A stretch of DNA of 64,000 bases, from positions 268,979 to 332,978 of the forward strand of contig NZ_JABX01000001.1 in assembly GCF_001469165.1 (NCBI RefSeq), written 5' to 3'. The notes under the pieces were generated by a model. That model ran no database searches, was not told where the DNA came from, and saw only the letters and a list, made by a program, of their open reading frames with translations. Position numbers and translations under genes: made by a program. Positions 17,758-26,501 of the stretch are shown in pieces. Numbering within the stretch: the first letter of the stretch is position 1; each line of letters begins with the position of its first letter. Source of the DNA: Thiohalocapsa sp. ML1. GTDB taxonomy: Bacteria > Pseudomonadota > Gammaproteobacteria > Chromatiales > Chromatiaceae.

Positions 17758-18864
17758 CTAGGCTGCCTCCCGCCCTTCGAGCACGCGATTGGCGATGGTC
17801 TGCGCGCGGCCGATGGCCTGATCCATGTCCAGGTAACGGTATTCGCCGAGCCGCCCGCAGAAGACCACGTTCGGCACCGCGTCGGCGCGCTCGCGGTAAC
17901 GGCGGTAGAGCGCCTGGTTCGCGGCGTCCGGGAACGGGTATTCATACTCCGCCGGGTCATCCGGCGTGTAGGGCGTCTCGGTGGTCAGCACCGTGCCGGT
18001 GATGCGCTGCCGATAGGCCTCCGGCATCAGGTGCTTCCATTCGATGGTGCGGATGTGCGGCCCGGCTTCGTGCAGCGGGTTGTTGACCTGCACGCAGGGC
18101 TGGTGCAGGTCTGTGTCCGGCAGCCAGCGGTGGGCGCGGCGCTGCGCCCGGTACAGCAGCCGGCCGTCGCAGTAGTCGAAGTACTCATCGATGGGGCCGG
18201 TGAAGAAGGTGAGCCGCTTGGGCGCGAGCCAGTCCGACGCGGCGCGAAAATGCTGGTTCATGAGCACCGGGATGCCGCTCAGCATCGCCTGGAGCATGGC
18301 CGCATAGCCCTGCCGCGGCACGCCTTGGAAGGTCGCCTTGGGGGTCAGGCGGTCGTCGTTGTCCTCGCGCACGTCGAAGCGTTTGCACAGATCCGCACTC
18401 AGGCTGTGCGCCGGCACGCCCCACTGCTTCTCGTTGTAGGGCTTGACGAAGGTCTCGTACACCGGCGCCGGCATCAACGACAGCGCGGCCTCCTCGAAGT
18501 CGCGCGCCCCATGCGTGCGCGGCGGCGGCTGCCAAGCGCCGATGCGCCGCTCGATGTAGGCGCGCCCGAGCGGCCAGCTCACGTGCTCGCCGTCCACGAG
18601 GCTCTTGATGCGTGCCTCGAACGGATGGAACGACGCGAAGCGGTTGACGAAGTCCCAGATCCACGCCGAGGAGGTGCGAAAGTAGTGCGGCCCGTGGTCG
18701 TGGATGCGGATGCCGGACTCATGCACGCTGTCGTGCAGGTTGCCGGCGATGCGATCGCGCCGCTCCACGACCACCACGCGGTGGCCGGCATCGGCGAGCA
18801 GGCGGGCCAGGGTGGCACCGGTAAGGCCGGCGCCGACGACGAGGAAGTCGGGATGTTGGAGCAT
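17758..18864 (-). CDS. glf: UDP-galactopyranose mutase
   Basis: 368 residues, the usual length. The FAD fold begins FLVVGAGLTGATLARLLADA and VVVVERRDRIAGN. Family-specific blocks follow: HDHGPHYFRTSS, the FVKPYNEKQWG signature, YCDGRLLYR, and the C-terminal LGEYRYLDMDQAIGRA that closes the flavin site. The enzyme converts UDP-galactopyranose to UDP-galactofuranose. The ATG at 18864 is favoured because it starts directly at the flavin strand; the frame extends upstream into pseudogene sequence. The GT61 gene follows after a 163-bp gap. With galE at 11925 it completes a route to galactofuranose. Confidence 0.95.
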   Translation of the reverse strand: MLQHPDFLVVGAGLTGATLARLLADAGHRVVVVERRDRIAGNLHDSVHESGIRIHDHGPHYFRTSSAWIWDFVNRFASFHPFEARIKSLVDGEHVSWPLGRAYIERRIGAWQPPPRTHGARDFEEAALSLMPAPVYETFVKPYNEKQWGVPAHSLSADLCKRFDVREDNDDRLTPKATFQGVPRQGYAAMLQAMLSGIPVLMNQHFRAASDWLAPKRLTFFTGPIDEYFDYCDGRLLYRAQRRAHRWLPDTDLHQPCVQVNNPLHEAGPHIRTIEWKHLMPEAYRQRITGTVLTTETPYTPDDPAEYEYPFPDAANQALYRRYRERADAVPNVVFCGRLGEYRYLDMDQAIGRAQTIANRVLEGREAA

Positions 18865-19156
18865 GGTCTGCGAGCGCGAGCTATCGAGGCCGCGGCGCAG
18901 GCGCGCGGCGTCCGGTGTACCTCGCGAAACCCTAGCATCGGCACTCCAAGAGCCGCCGCGGCAAGCGTTGCGTCTGCGAAAGCGGGTGTGGGCAGCGGCA
19001 AGCCGGTCGGCCCCCGGTATGCCTAAGTCTCCTCCGCCGCGCCGAGCGCGCGCCTCGTACGGCCGTTGCGCCGAGCAGCGCGTCGCGCCGGTTGCGCGGC
19101 ATTGCGCCGCGCCGTCGGCGCGCCGACCCGAGTCGGCATACCCCGGCGCGGCGCCG

Positions 19157-19684
19157 CGGGCGGTCGTCGTCCACCACCAGCACGCGGCGGCGCGCGCCGC
19201 GGTAGCCGACCACGTCCGCGCACGGTGCCGGGTGCACCGCACCCGGTGGCGCGGGTCGCAGCGGCAGCTCGAAGCGGAAGCGGCTGCCGCGGCCCGGGGC
19301 GCTGTCGAGCGTGAGCCGGCCGTCCAGCAGCTTCGCGATCTCCTGGCAGATGGCGAGCCCCAGCCCGCTGCCCGGCTGGCCCGGGTGCAGTTGCTCGAAG
19401 GGCCGGAACAGGCGCTCGCGCTCGCACTCCGGAATCCCGCGGCCGGTGTCCTCGACCTCCACCCAGACGCCGGGGCGCGCACCCGGCAACGGCCCGGCAC
19501 GCAGGATGACCTCGCCGGCATCGGTGTACTTGACCGCGTTGTCGAGCAGGTTGTGCAGCACCTGGCGCAGGCGGCGCTCGTCGGTCTGGACGCGCGCCGG
19601 CAGGCCGTCGGCGATCTCGCTGCGGTAGCCCAGGCCCTGCTCGGCCGCCGCGCGCTGGGCATGGTGGTCCATGTCGTGCAGCAG
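19157..19684 (-). pseudogene. Sensor histidine kinase/receiver fragment
   Basis: The frame encodes the ATP-binding half of a histidine kinase: DERRLRQVLHNLLDNAVKYT (N box), VEVEDTGRGIPE (G1 box), GSGLGLAICQEIAKLLDG (G2 box) and RGSRFRFELPL, then RRRVLVVDDD, the start of a receiver domain. The dimerisation helix with the phospho-accepting His is absent, and the receiver breaks off right after its first acidic residues. The 5' side joins abruptly to P-type ATPase sequence near 19685 in another frame. It is therefore a non-functional piece, probably of a hybrid kinase. Confidence 0.8.
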
Positions 19685-19686
19685 GG

Positions 19687-20075
19687 TATGCCCAGCGCGA
19701 TCCGGCTGATGCCGTGGTCGGTCAGGAAGTGCACGATGCCGGCGGACTCGACGCGCGCCCGCGTGCCCAGGCTGATCACGCCCTGCACGCCGGCGGCGGT
19801 AGCGACCAGCAGGGCGGTGGCGCCGCGGGCCTCCGCGGCGGCTCGCCCGTGAGCTGCTGCTGATCGACGCTGAGACTGCCGGCCAGGATGCGCCCGTCCG
19901 TCGGTACCGGCTCGCCGGTGGCGACGAGCGCCACATCGCCGGGCGCGAGGGTCTCCGCGGGCGCGCTGATCTCGGCGCCGTCGTGCAGCACCCGGGCCGG
20001 CCGGGACCGAGCCGGCGTCGCGGCCGTCGGCGCGTTGTTGTCGTTTCGTTGTCGTCGTCGTTGTCGTTGTCGCAA
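19687..20075 (-). pseudogene. P-type cation ATPase with large internal deletion
   Basis: One frame (about 19842-19997) encodes an actuator-domain segment: DGAEISAPAETLAPGDVALV followed by DGRILAGSLSVDQQQLTGE, a typical P1B heavy-metal ATPase pattern. Immediately after LTGE, in another frame, comes EARGATALLVATAAGVQGVI and then LGTRARVESAGIVHFLTDHG (about 19687-19835), which belongs to the phosphorylation domain hundreds of residues later in such proteins. The middle, with the DKTGT phosphorylation site, is missing. The gene is a deletion remnant that then runs into histidine kinase sequence. Confidence 0.75.
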
Positions 20076-20091
20076 TCGCCGCCTGCGCAGC

Positions 20092-21144
20092 TCAGCGAGC
20101 AGTCGGGTCGCTCGGGTCGCTCAAGCCCTCGCCGACCGCGCTCGGCACGCCGTCGACGCCCGGCGGCGCGTCGCTCTCCGGTGCCGGGTGCCGAGCCGGG
20201 CTGCCGGCGGCGTCCGTCGGGCTGCCGTCGTGCATGAAGATCGGCAGCGCCAGGTCGCCCCCGGCGCCGATGACAACGGTCTTGCCGTTGCCGGAGGCGG
20301 CCAGCTCCTGCGTCGCGCGGATGCCCTGATAGTCCAGCAGCGCGTCGCTCAGACTCTCGTCGACGATGCGCTGGTAGTCGGCGACGCCGCCGGCCTCGAT
20401 GCGCTTGCGCTCGGCCTCGCGCTCTGCTGTCCCTTGGCGGAAGACATAGGACTGGAGCAACTGCTGCTGCGTAATCTTGTCCTCGATGGCGATGCGGATG
20501 GACTCCGGCAGCTCGATGCTGCGGATGATGATGTCCTCGACGGCAACGAAGTTGCGGCCGATCTCCGCCATGGCCGCGAGCATGGCGCGGGTGAGCAGGC
20601 CGCCCTCGTTGGTGTAGATGGCCTCGGCGGTGGCGTTGCCGAGCGCCTTGCGCAACACGGACTCGGTCTGCGGCACCACGACCCGGGTCAGGTACTCGGG
20701 GCCGACGCGCTCATGCAGCATGCCGAGCAGGTCGTATTCGGGCTGGTAACGGATGGCCAGGTCCAGGGTAAGCGTGAGGCCCTCGTTGGAAAGCACGTCA
20801 AGGCGGTGCAGCGCCACCTGCTTGCGCACCTCGTAGCGGGTCATCTGGTCCAGCGGGCTGATGACGTGCAGTCCCTCGCCATAGACCTTGGCCACCTGGG
20901 TGCCGGTGAAGCGATTCCAGTGCACGCCGGCCTCACCGGCCTGGATGCGGATGAAGATCCGGTCCGCGAATAGAATAACCGCCAGCAGCAGCAACTGCAG
21001 GGCGATGGACACGAACGGCATCCGCGGCGCGAGCCAGCGCCGCAGCCGCCGGCGCCAACCGGCGTCGATAGCCTCGTCGACGACCTCGTCGGAGACGCGC
21101 TCGTTGTCTCGGGCTTCGGCGTCCGAGCTCATTCCCGCGGGCAT
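20092..21144 (-). CDS. SPFH/band 7 (prohibitin-like) membrane protein, paralogue 1
   Basis: 350 residues. One N-terminal membrane helix (FVSIALQLLLLAVILFADRI, about 44-63) is followed by an SPFH domain: GEAGVHWNRFTGTQ, YGEGLHVISPLDQM, VALHRLDVLSNEGLTLTLDL, AIRYQPEY. A helical region (QQQLLQSYVFRQGTAEREAE) and a proline-rich tail follow. SPFH proteins oligomerise on membranes and organise microdomains or protease/transport complexes. It is a clear paralogue of 23417-24295, sharing YEVRKQV/YETRRQV and the HERVGPEY/HQRVGPDY block. The start is the ATG at 21144; another ATG four codons later is possible. Transcribed away from the response regulator's operon neighbours. Confidence 0.85.
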   Translation of the reverse strand: MPAGMSSDAEARDNERVSDEVVDEAIDAGWRRRLRRWLAPRMPFVSIALQLLLLAVILFADRIFIRIQAGEAGVHWNRFTGTQVAKVYGEGLHVISPLDQMTRYEVRKQVALHRLDVLSNEGLTLTLDLAIRYQPEYDLLGMLHERVGPEYLTRVVVPQTESVLRKALGNATAEAIYTNEGGLLTRAMLAAMAEIGRNFVAVEDIIIRSIELPESIRIAIEDKITQQQLLQSYVFRQGTAEREAERKRIEAGGVADYQRIVDESLSDALLDYQGIRATQELAASGNGKTVVIGAGGDLALPIFMHDGSPTDAAGSPARHPAPESDAPPGVDGVPSAVGEGLSDPSDPTAR

Positions 21145-21187
21145 TGCATTACCATGAAAGTCGCGCGCAGCGCGCTCCTTACTCCTC

Positions 21188-21204
21188 CTCTCCCCTTGGG
21201 AGAG
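21188..21204. repeat. Short inverted repeat (CTCTCCC...GGGAGAG)
   Basis: Seven-base arms CTCTCCC and GGGAGAG around a three-base centre, followed by GCCGGGGTGAGGG. The whole string resembles a widespread proteobacterial REP-like intergenic element. It lies between the response regulator and the SPFH gene, both on the minus strand, and could act as an attenuator or mRNA stabiliser. Confidence 0.6.
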
Positions 21205-21294
21205 GGCCGGGGTGAGGGAAACGGCCATGGCGAGCAGCGCCTTTCATCCTCCGGGGTGGCGTTGGTCGCCATGGCCGTTAGCCAACGCCTGCCA

Positions 21295-22290
21295 TCAACG
21301 CGCCGGGGCCGTCTGCAACCGGTGGCGCAGGGCGGTGGGCGTGAGCCCCCAATGGCCCTTGATGGCGCGCGTCAAGTCGCTGGTGCCGCGGTAGCCCACT
21401 TCCAGCGCGATGCTCTTGACCGGTAGCTGGGTCTCGGCGAGCAGCTCGCGCGCGCGCCGCAACCTGGACTCGCGCACGAAGCCGTAGACGGTGGTACCGA
21501 ACAGGGTGCGAAAGCCCTTCGACAACCGGGGCTGATTGGTGCCGACGAGGCTTGCCAGCTCATTCAGGGAGGGCGGTTCAGCCAGCCGTTCGCGCAGGAT
21601 CTGCCGGGCGCGCATCAGTAAAGCCGCATCCGCGCGCGTCCCGGTCTTGCCCGCGGCACCGGGCACAGACTCATCCAACGGGCCGAAGCGCTGCTCGTAG
21701 CTGCGCAGCCGCGCCGACAAGGCGTGCCGGAGACGGGTCTGCTGCAACTGGGCCGTCACCCGGGCATGCAGCTCCGCCTCCGCCACGGGCTTGACCAGGT
21801 AATCGGCGGCGCCGAGCTCGAAGCAGCGAACCTTGTGCTCGGTGTCCCGATGGCCGGTCACCATCAGCACCGGGATCGCGGCGGTAGCGGTCGCCTGCTT
21901 CAGGCGCCGCAAGACCTCGAAGCCGTTGAGCCCGGGCAAGGACACGTCGAGCAGGATCAGGTCCGGCCGATGCTCGTCGGCGGCGGCGAGCGCCTCGGTG
22001 CCGGTCGCCGCGGTGCTGACGGCGAAGTCGTAGTCCCGCAGATGGGCGATGACAAGCTCAAGGCCGTCGAGCTGGTCATCGACCACCAGCAGGTGGGCGG
22101 GGTCTTCGACGCGCTCCAGGGGGGGCGGGGCGGCATCGAGGGGCGGCTCGGGCACCGGCGCGGCGCCGGTATCGACAACCACCGAAAACGGCTCGCCGAC
22201 GGGGCGCCACTCGGCCACCGCTGCTGTGCTTGGATTGATCATGCGCGCTCTCTTTATCTGTGATGGTCGCTCGATCGAAGTCCTGTACAT
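21295..22290 (-). CDS. Response regulator with AraC-type DNA-binding domain
   Basis: 331 residues. Residues about 65-185 are a receiver domain: LLVVDDQLDGLELV, phospho-acceptor Asp in LILLDVSLPG, VLMVTGH and the conserved Lys in YLVKPV. The C-terminal 90 residues are an AraC double helix-turn-helix: LNELASLVGTNQPRLSKGF and IALEVGYRGTSDLTRAIKGH. ATG 22290 is chosen over the ATG at 22242 because AGGAAGG stands five bases before it. No intact histidine kinase lies beside it; the kinase fragment at 19157 is the nearest. It sits between the two SPFH loci and diverges from the DUF697-SPFH operon, so it is a good candidate regulator of both. Confidence 0.9.
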   Translation of the reverse strand: MYRTSIERPSQIKRARMINPSTAAVAEWRPVGEPFSVVVDTGAAPVPEPPLDAAPPPLERVEDPAHLLVVDDQLDGLELVIAHLRDYDFAVSTAATGTEALAAADEHRPDLILLDVSLPGLNGFEVLRRLKQATATAAIPVLMVTGHRDTEHKVRCFELGAADYLVKPVAEAELHARVTAQLQQTRLRHALSARLRSYEQRFGPLDESVPGAAGKTGTRADAALLMRARQILRERLAEPPSLNELASLVGTNQPRLSKGFRTLFGTTVYGFVRESRLRRARELLAETQLPVKSIALEVGYRGTSDLTRAIKGHWGLTPTALRHRLQTAPAR

Positions 22291-22783
22291 ACCGTCCTTC
22301 CTGGGGGACGGCCCGCTTGACAGGGCGGTCGGATGGGCACCGCCGCACGCGCGCAACGGCTGCGAAAGACGCAGCGGACACAGGCACCCATGTCAGCGTT
22401 TCCCGCATTATGCGGGCTGTAGTCAACCGGAACAGTCGGACTAGGGCTTACGTCGGCGGCTCCGGCTTGCGCTGGCCAAACTTCCCGTTGCGCCTGGCAA
22501 GCACCGGGCGCGGCGCCCGGCACGGCAAATGACCGGGCGCGCCAGTAAGCCTCTGATATTTAAGATTGGAAGACGCTTCTTGACACCTTTTGGCGTGCGT
22601 CTTGTCCGCGCGAGCCTGCGTTGTGGTGCCCGGGGCGAGCGCTTACAGTCTTATACGCCTCACTGAACCAGCGCTGATCCAGCGTGTGCGGGACCATCCC
22701 GCGAGAACCCCCGTCGCTTCCCACGTCTGCCGCGCGCATGCAGATGGCGCAGCGCGCGACAGCCCGGTGCCCACAGGAGCTCA
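22291..22783. other. Divergent regulatory region
   Basis: 493 bp between the response regulator (left) and the DUF697 operon (right). It must hold promoters in both directions. A perfect 15-bp palindrome CCCGCATTATGCGGG lies at 22402-22416. TTGACA-like strings occur at 22317 and 22580 but neither has a good -10 partner at 16-18 bp. The leader just before the operon is AT-richer (TTATAC at 22651). Confidence 0.5.
22402..22416. promoter_or_regulatory. Perfect palindrome, possible operator
   Basis: CCCGCAT, one central base, ATGCGGG. It lies 112 bp upstream of the response regulator start and 374 bp upstream of the DUF697 start. It has no T-run, so it is more likely a protein-binding site than a terminator. 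A site for the AraC-type regulator would more usually be a direct repeat, so its binder is unknown. Confidence 0.35.
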
Positions 22784-22789
22784 TTGCCG

Positions 22790-23371
22790 ATGACCCACGA
22801 ACACTCCGCGGCGCAAACGCATGACGCCGAGGCCGGCGACACCGCCGGCGCAGACGGCTTGGAGCAGGAGATCGACGCCGCCGAGGCGGCGACGCTGCGC
22901 CGCCAGGCCGATGTCCGCATCAAGAACCATGTGCTGGTCGCGACGACGCTGGGCCTGGTGCCGCTGCCGTTGTTCGACCTGGCCCTGTTGGCGGGCAATC
23001 AGGTCGCGATGGTGCACGGCCTGTCCGGCCTCTACGGGGTGTCCTTCGACAAGCTCCGCACCCGCGCCATCGTCACCTCTTTGCTGGCCGGCAGCGCGCC
23101 GGTGCTGACCGTCGTAGGGCTGAGCTCCGGCGCCAAGCTGATGCCGGGTATCGGCTCGCTGCTCGGCAGCGGCAGCGTGGCCGTGGGCGGCGGGGCGCTG
23201 ACCTACGCCGTGGGGCAGGTCTTCGTGCAGCACTTCGAAGGCGGCGGCAACCTGTTCGACGTCGATCTCAAGGCGATGCGCCGGCTGTTTGCGCGCAAGG
23301 TCAAAGAGGGCGAGGCGGCCGCGGCCGAGGCGCGGGCGGAAGCCGGCGAGCAGGCAGCGGCGGCGCCATGA
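22790..23371 (+). CDS. DUF697 (YcjF-like) membrane-associated protein, paralogue 1
   Basis: 193 residues. The core DUF697 pattern is present: IKNHVLVATTLGLVPLPLFD, NQVAMVHGLSGLYGVSF, a hydrophobic Gly/Ser-rich stretch, and TYAVGQVFVQHFEGGGNLFD at the end, followed by a charged Ala/Glu tail. The N-terminus is acidic and hydrophilic. DUF697 proteins are membrane proteins often linked to GTPases or stress; the function is unknown. AGGAG at 22775-22779 could serve ATG 22790 or TTG 22784. It is the first gene of the seven-gene operon ending at 29814, whose last gene is a paralogue. Confidence 0.85.
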   Translation: MTHEHSAAQTHDAEAGDTAGADGLEQEIDAAEAATLRRQADVRIKNHVLVATTLGLVPLPLFDLALLAGNQVAMVHGLSGLYGVSFDKLRTRAIVTSLLAGSAPVLTVVGLSSGAKLMPGIGSLLGSGSVAVGGGALTYAVGQVFVQHFEGGGNLFDVDLKAMRRLFARKVKEGEAAAAEARAEAGEQAAAAP

Positions 23372-23416
23372 TGCTCGGCGCACCGGGCGCGAACATCCGC
23401 TCAGGTCGCCCCTGAC

Positions 23417-24295
23417 GTGTCCCGGACCGACGCCCAAGCCGAGCCGGCCGCCCGGGCTGACGAGCGCTCGCCGCTCGGGCGCTGGCTCGGCCGGCGGCTG
23501 CCGGTGCTGTTGGTTACGGTGTTGCTGCTGGTGCTCGTCTCCGCGCTGCTCTGGCGGCGTATCTTCATTTCCATCGAGCCCGGCGAGACCGGCGTGCTGT
23601 ATCGGTTCTTCACCGGCACCGTGACCCAACGGGTCTATCCGGAGGGTCTCCACATCATCCCACCCTGGGACACCATGGTGCCCTACGAGACCCGCCGTCA
23701 GGTGGTCATGCACGAGCTCGACGTGCTGTCGGTGCGCGGGTTGCCGGTGCACCTGGAGCTGGCCATCCGCTACCAGCCGCAGGTGGAGCAGCTCGGGCTG
23801 CTGCACCAGCGTGTCGGCCCCGACTACGCCGACCGGGTGGTGGTGCCGCAGGCCGAATCCGTGCTGCGCCGCGAGCTGTCCCGCTTCTCGGCGGAGCAGA
23901 TCTACACCAACGAGAACGGGCTGCTCGGCGCCGCCGTGCTGCTGGCCCGCGACGAGGTGGGCCGCAACTTCGTCGAGGCCGACGACATCGTCATCCGCAG
24001 CATCAGCCTGCCGGAGCGGGTCACCGCCGCCATCGAGGACAAGCTGCAGCAGCGCCAGCTGCTGGCCTCCTATGACTTCCGCTTGGACACCGCCCATCGC
24101 GAGGCCGAGCGCAAGCGCACGGAGGCCACCGGCATACGGGACTTCCAGGCCACGGTAGACGCGTCGCTCACACCGCGCCTGCTGCGCCACGAGGGCATCC
24201 GCGCGGCCCGGGACCTGGCGACGTCCGACAACGCCCGGGTCGTGATCATCGGTTCGGACGAAGGCGGCCTGCCGCTGGTGCCGGGCGGGCGCTGA
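23417..24295 (+). CDS. SPFH/band 7 membrane protein, paralogue 2
   Basis: 292 residues from GTG 23417. One N-terminal membrane helix (LPVLLVTVLLLVLVSALLW) is followed by an SPFH domain with GETGVLYRFFTGT, YPEGLHIIPPWDTM, LDVLSVRGLPVHLELAIRYQ and RVGPDYADRVVVPQAESVLR. The helical C-terminus has EREAERKR-like charge. It lacks the long proline-rich tail of paralogue 1 (20092-21144). The Shine-Dalgarno site is weak. It lies 45 bp after the DUF697 gene and 2 bp before the lipoprotein gene. It should form a ring or patch on the membrane whose periplasmic part could meet the downstream lipoprotein. Confidence 0.87.
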   Translation: MSRTDAQAEPAARADERSPLGRWLGRRLPVLLVTVLLLVLVSALLWRRIFISIEPGETGVLYRFFTGTVTQRVYPEGLHIIPPWDTMVPYETRRQVVMHELDVLSVRGLPVHLELAIRYQPQVEQLGLLHQRVGPDYADRVVVPQAESVLRRELSRFSAEQIYTNENGLLGAAVLLARDEVGRNFVEADDIVIRSISLPERVTAAIEDKLQQRQLLASYDFRLDTAHREAERKRTEATGIRDFQATVDASLTPRLLRHEGIRAARDLATSDNARVVIIGSDEGGLPLVPGGR

Positions 24296-24297
24296 TC

Positions 24298-26487
24298 GTG
24301 CTTGCGCGCGACCGGGCCGTCACAGCGGGCGCGCGCGCCGAGCGCCGCGCCTATCCCGCGGCGCGCGCCGGCGTTCTGGCGCTGCTGTGCGCAGCACTCG
24401 CGCTGACGGGCTGCGGCCGCGAGTACACCGGCATGGGCGACGCGCGCGCGGCCTATGCGCGTGCCGGCGTCGGCCCCGTCGTCATCGCCGCGGTGGAGGA
24501 CCCGCTCGGGCCCAGCTTCGTGCAGGGCATCGAACTGGCCGTGCGGGAGATCAACGCCGGCGGCGGGCTGCTCGGGCGGCCGGTGCAGATCCGCCGCTTC
24601 CCGGGCGGCGCCGACCTGCGCCAGGCGCGCCGCTCGGCCATCGCCGCCGCGCAGGACCCCCGCGTTTCGGCGGTGCTCGGGCACCGGACCTCCGAGCTGG
24701 CGGTGCCGCTGTCGGTGATCTACGAGCGCGCGAGCGTGCTGTTCATGCCATCGTTCGCCACTGCCGAGCAGCTCACCCGGCACGGCTTCGACTTCGTGCT
24801 GCGCACCTTGCCGGACAATGCCGCCATGGCGGCGCAGACAGCCAGCGTCGCGAAGCTGTTCGGCCATGCACGCATCGCCGTGCTGCACAGCCGCGACGAC
24901 TATGCGCGCGAGCTGGCCTTCCTGTTCGAAGACGAGGCGAGGGCGCGGGGCCTGCGCATCGTCTTCGGCGCGTCCTTCTTCGCCGCGGAGACCAATTACC
25001 GTGGCCTGCTCGGGCAGCTCAATGGCGTCGATTTCGACGCCGTTTATCTCTCCACCGAGCATCTCTCCGGCGCCCGCCTGGTGCGTCAACTGCGCGAGCT
25101 CGGCTTTGTACAGCCGGTATTCGGCTCCGATCGGCTCGCGTACGGCCGCTACGAGGAGCTTGCCGGGGACGCCGGCGACCGTACCGTGGCGCCCGGCGTC
25201 TACGACGTCCACACGCCCGGACCGCGCAACCGCGCCTTCGTCGCCGCCTTCCGCGCGGCCTACGACGTTGCGCCGGACCAGTCCGCCGCCCAGGGCTACG
25301 ACACGGCGCGGCTGTTCGCGGACATCGTCCGCACCGCCGGCAGCACCGAGCCCCGGGTGCTCGCCACCACGGCCCGCTACGCGCCGCCGCGGGCCGGCGT
25401 CACGGGCATCTTCGCCCATGATCCGCAGGGCAATGTCTACGGCAAGCTGTTCGAGTTTCGGGTGCTGCGCTTCGACCGCTGGTGGCCGCTGCCCGGCGTC
25501 ACGGCGCCCTACCGGCTCGCCAGCTTCCGCGCCGCGCGCCAGGAGATGGCCCGGGAGCAGGCCCAGCAGGTGCAGACGCCCGCACCGGCCCCCGGGGCGA
25601 TGCCCGACGTGGCCACAGCACCCGAGGCCGCCGGCAACGCGGCGCCGAGCCCTGTCGCCGCCGAGCCGCCGCCCGCCGCCGACGCCGAGCGCGCGACGGC
25701 CGCGGCCCCTGACGCCGAGCCGGATCTCCAGGCAATGACCAGCGCCCGGCTCAGCACCGCCGAGCGCAACCGCATCTGGCTCACGCTCGCGCACGAGATC
25801 CTGGGCTTCGAGCGACTGGGTCTGGTGGTACCGCGGACGAGCGCCGGCGGCGCCGCGGTCGGGCTCGCGCGCACCCTGGCGGACGCGCGTGGCTTCACCG
25901 TGGACATCTGCGAGCTGCCGGCGCCGGACGCGCACGCTGCGGAGCCGCTGAACGCCATCGAGCTGACCCGGCGGGAACGGGCGGGGATTTCCGCGGATAA
26001 TCCCGTCGAGCAGGCCGCCGTGCGCTGCTGGACGCGCCTGGCGCGCGACACCGATGCGATGCTCGTGGTGCCGGATTCCGGCCTCCGCCCGGGGCTGGTG
26101 CGGCGCCTGAACCGCACCCTGCGCAGCTTCGGCGTGCCGGCCTTTGCGCTGGCGCAATCCCTGGACACCGACCTGGGCCTGACCCTGGCGCTGGTGGCGT
26201 CCGGGGTCGACCTCGACGACCCGCAAGTGGCGCTGCGCTTCAACGGGGTGCTCAAGGGCTTGCGGGTGAGCGCGCTCAATCGCCAACTGACCAACCTGCC
26301 GGCGGTGAGTGCGGACCTCGACGCCTTTGCGGAGCTGGGCATTCGGCCCGATCCCAGGTTGCTGAGCTTAGTCTCCCGCGCCATCGAGCCCGCTTTGTTG
26401 ACCCCCGCGCAAACCGCACCAACCGCCGCCGGCGCTGATGCCGCCGCGCCGGCCGCCGGGGCCGCCGGGGCCGCCGCCAACGACTGA
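24298..26487 (+). CDS. Lipoprotein with two ligand-binding modules (Leu/Ile/Val-BP type plus a second)
   Basis: 729 residues from GTG 24298. A signal peptide ends in lipobox LTGC (Cys about 40). Residues 55-410 follow the branched-chain amino-acid binding protein/receptor ligand-binding fold: FVQGIELAVREINAGGGLLG, VSAVLGHRTSELAVPLS, IAVLHSRDDYARELA, FGSDRLAYGRYEEL. After an Ala/Pro-rich linker (about 425-480), residues 485-715 form another alpha/beta module with SADLDAFAELGIRPDPRLLS at its end, resembling the ABC_sub_bind fold. No permease or ATPase genes adjoin it, so it is more likely a sensor or receptor than part of a transporter. It is cotranscribed with the SPFH gene (2-bp gap). Confidence 0.85.
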   Translation: MLARDRAVTAGARAERRAYPAARAGVLALLCAALALTGCGREYTGMGDARAAYARAGVGPVVIAAVEDPLGPSFVQGIELAVREINAGGGLLGRPVQIRRFPGGADLRQARRSAIAAAQDPRVSAVLGHRTSELAVPLSVIYERASVLFMPSFATAEQLTRHGFDFVLRTLPDNAAMAAQTASVAKLFGHARIAVLHSRDDYARELAFLFEDEARARGLRIVFGASFFAAETNYRGLLGQLNGVDFDAVYLSTEHLSGARLVRQLRELGFVQPVFGSDRLAYGRYEELAGDAGDRTVAPGVYDVHTPGPRNRAFVAAFRAAYDVAPDQSAAQGYDTARLFADIVRTAGSTEPRVLATTARYAPPRAGVTGIFAHDPQGNVYGKLFEFRVLRFDRWWPLPGVTAPYRLASFRAARQEMAREQAQQVQTPAPAPGAMPDVATAPEAAGNAAPSPVAAEPPPAADAERATAAAPDAEPDLQAMTSARLSTAERNRIWLTLAHEILGFERLGLVVPRTSAGGAAVGLARTLADARGFTVDICELPAPDAHAAEPLNAIELTRRERAGISADNPVEQAAVRCWTRLARDTDAMLVVPDSGLRPGLVRRLNRTLRSFGVPAFALAQSLDTDLGLTLALVASGVDLDDPQVALRFNGVLKGLRVSALNRQLTNLPAVSADLDAFAELGIRPDPRLLSLVSRAIEPALLTPAQTAPTAAGADAAAPAAGAAGAAAND

Positions 26488-26501
26488 CGACAACCGCCAT
26501 C

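Noticed and set aside
15789..17960. 723-residue version of the GT61 protein
   Set aside because: The first 122 residues are Arg/Ser-rich and antisense to glf; the ATG at 17594 starts sensible protein.
19776..20075. Intact small metal-binding protein from the ATPase-like frame
   Set aside because: The actuator motif is cut at LTGE and the rest belongs to a distant part of the ATPase, so it is a remnant.
22580..22585. TTGACA as -35 for the DUF697 operon
   Set aside because: No -10 sequence at 16-18 bp; the region at that distance is GC-rich.
22784..24190. Minus-strand long frame of 469 residues
   Set aside because: It is antisense to the DUF697 and SPFH genes and rich in His/Arg/Gln, a shadow.
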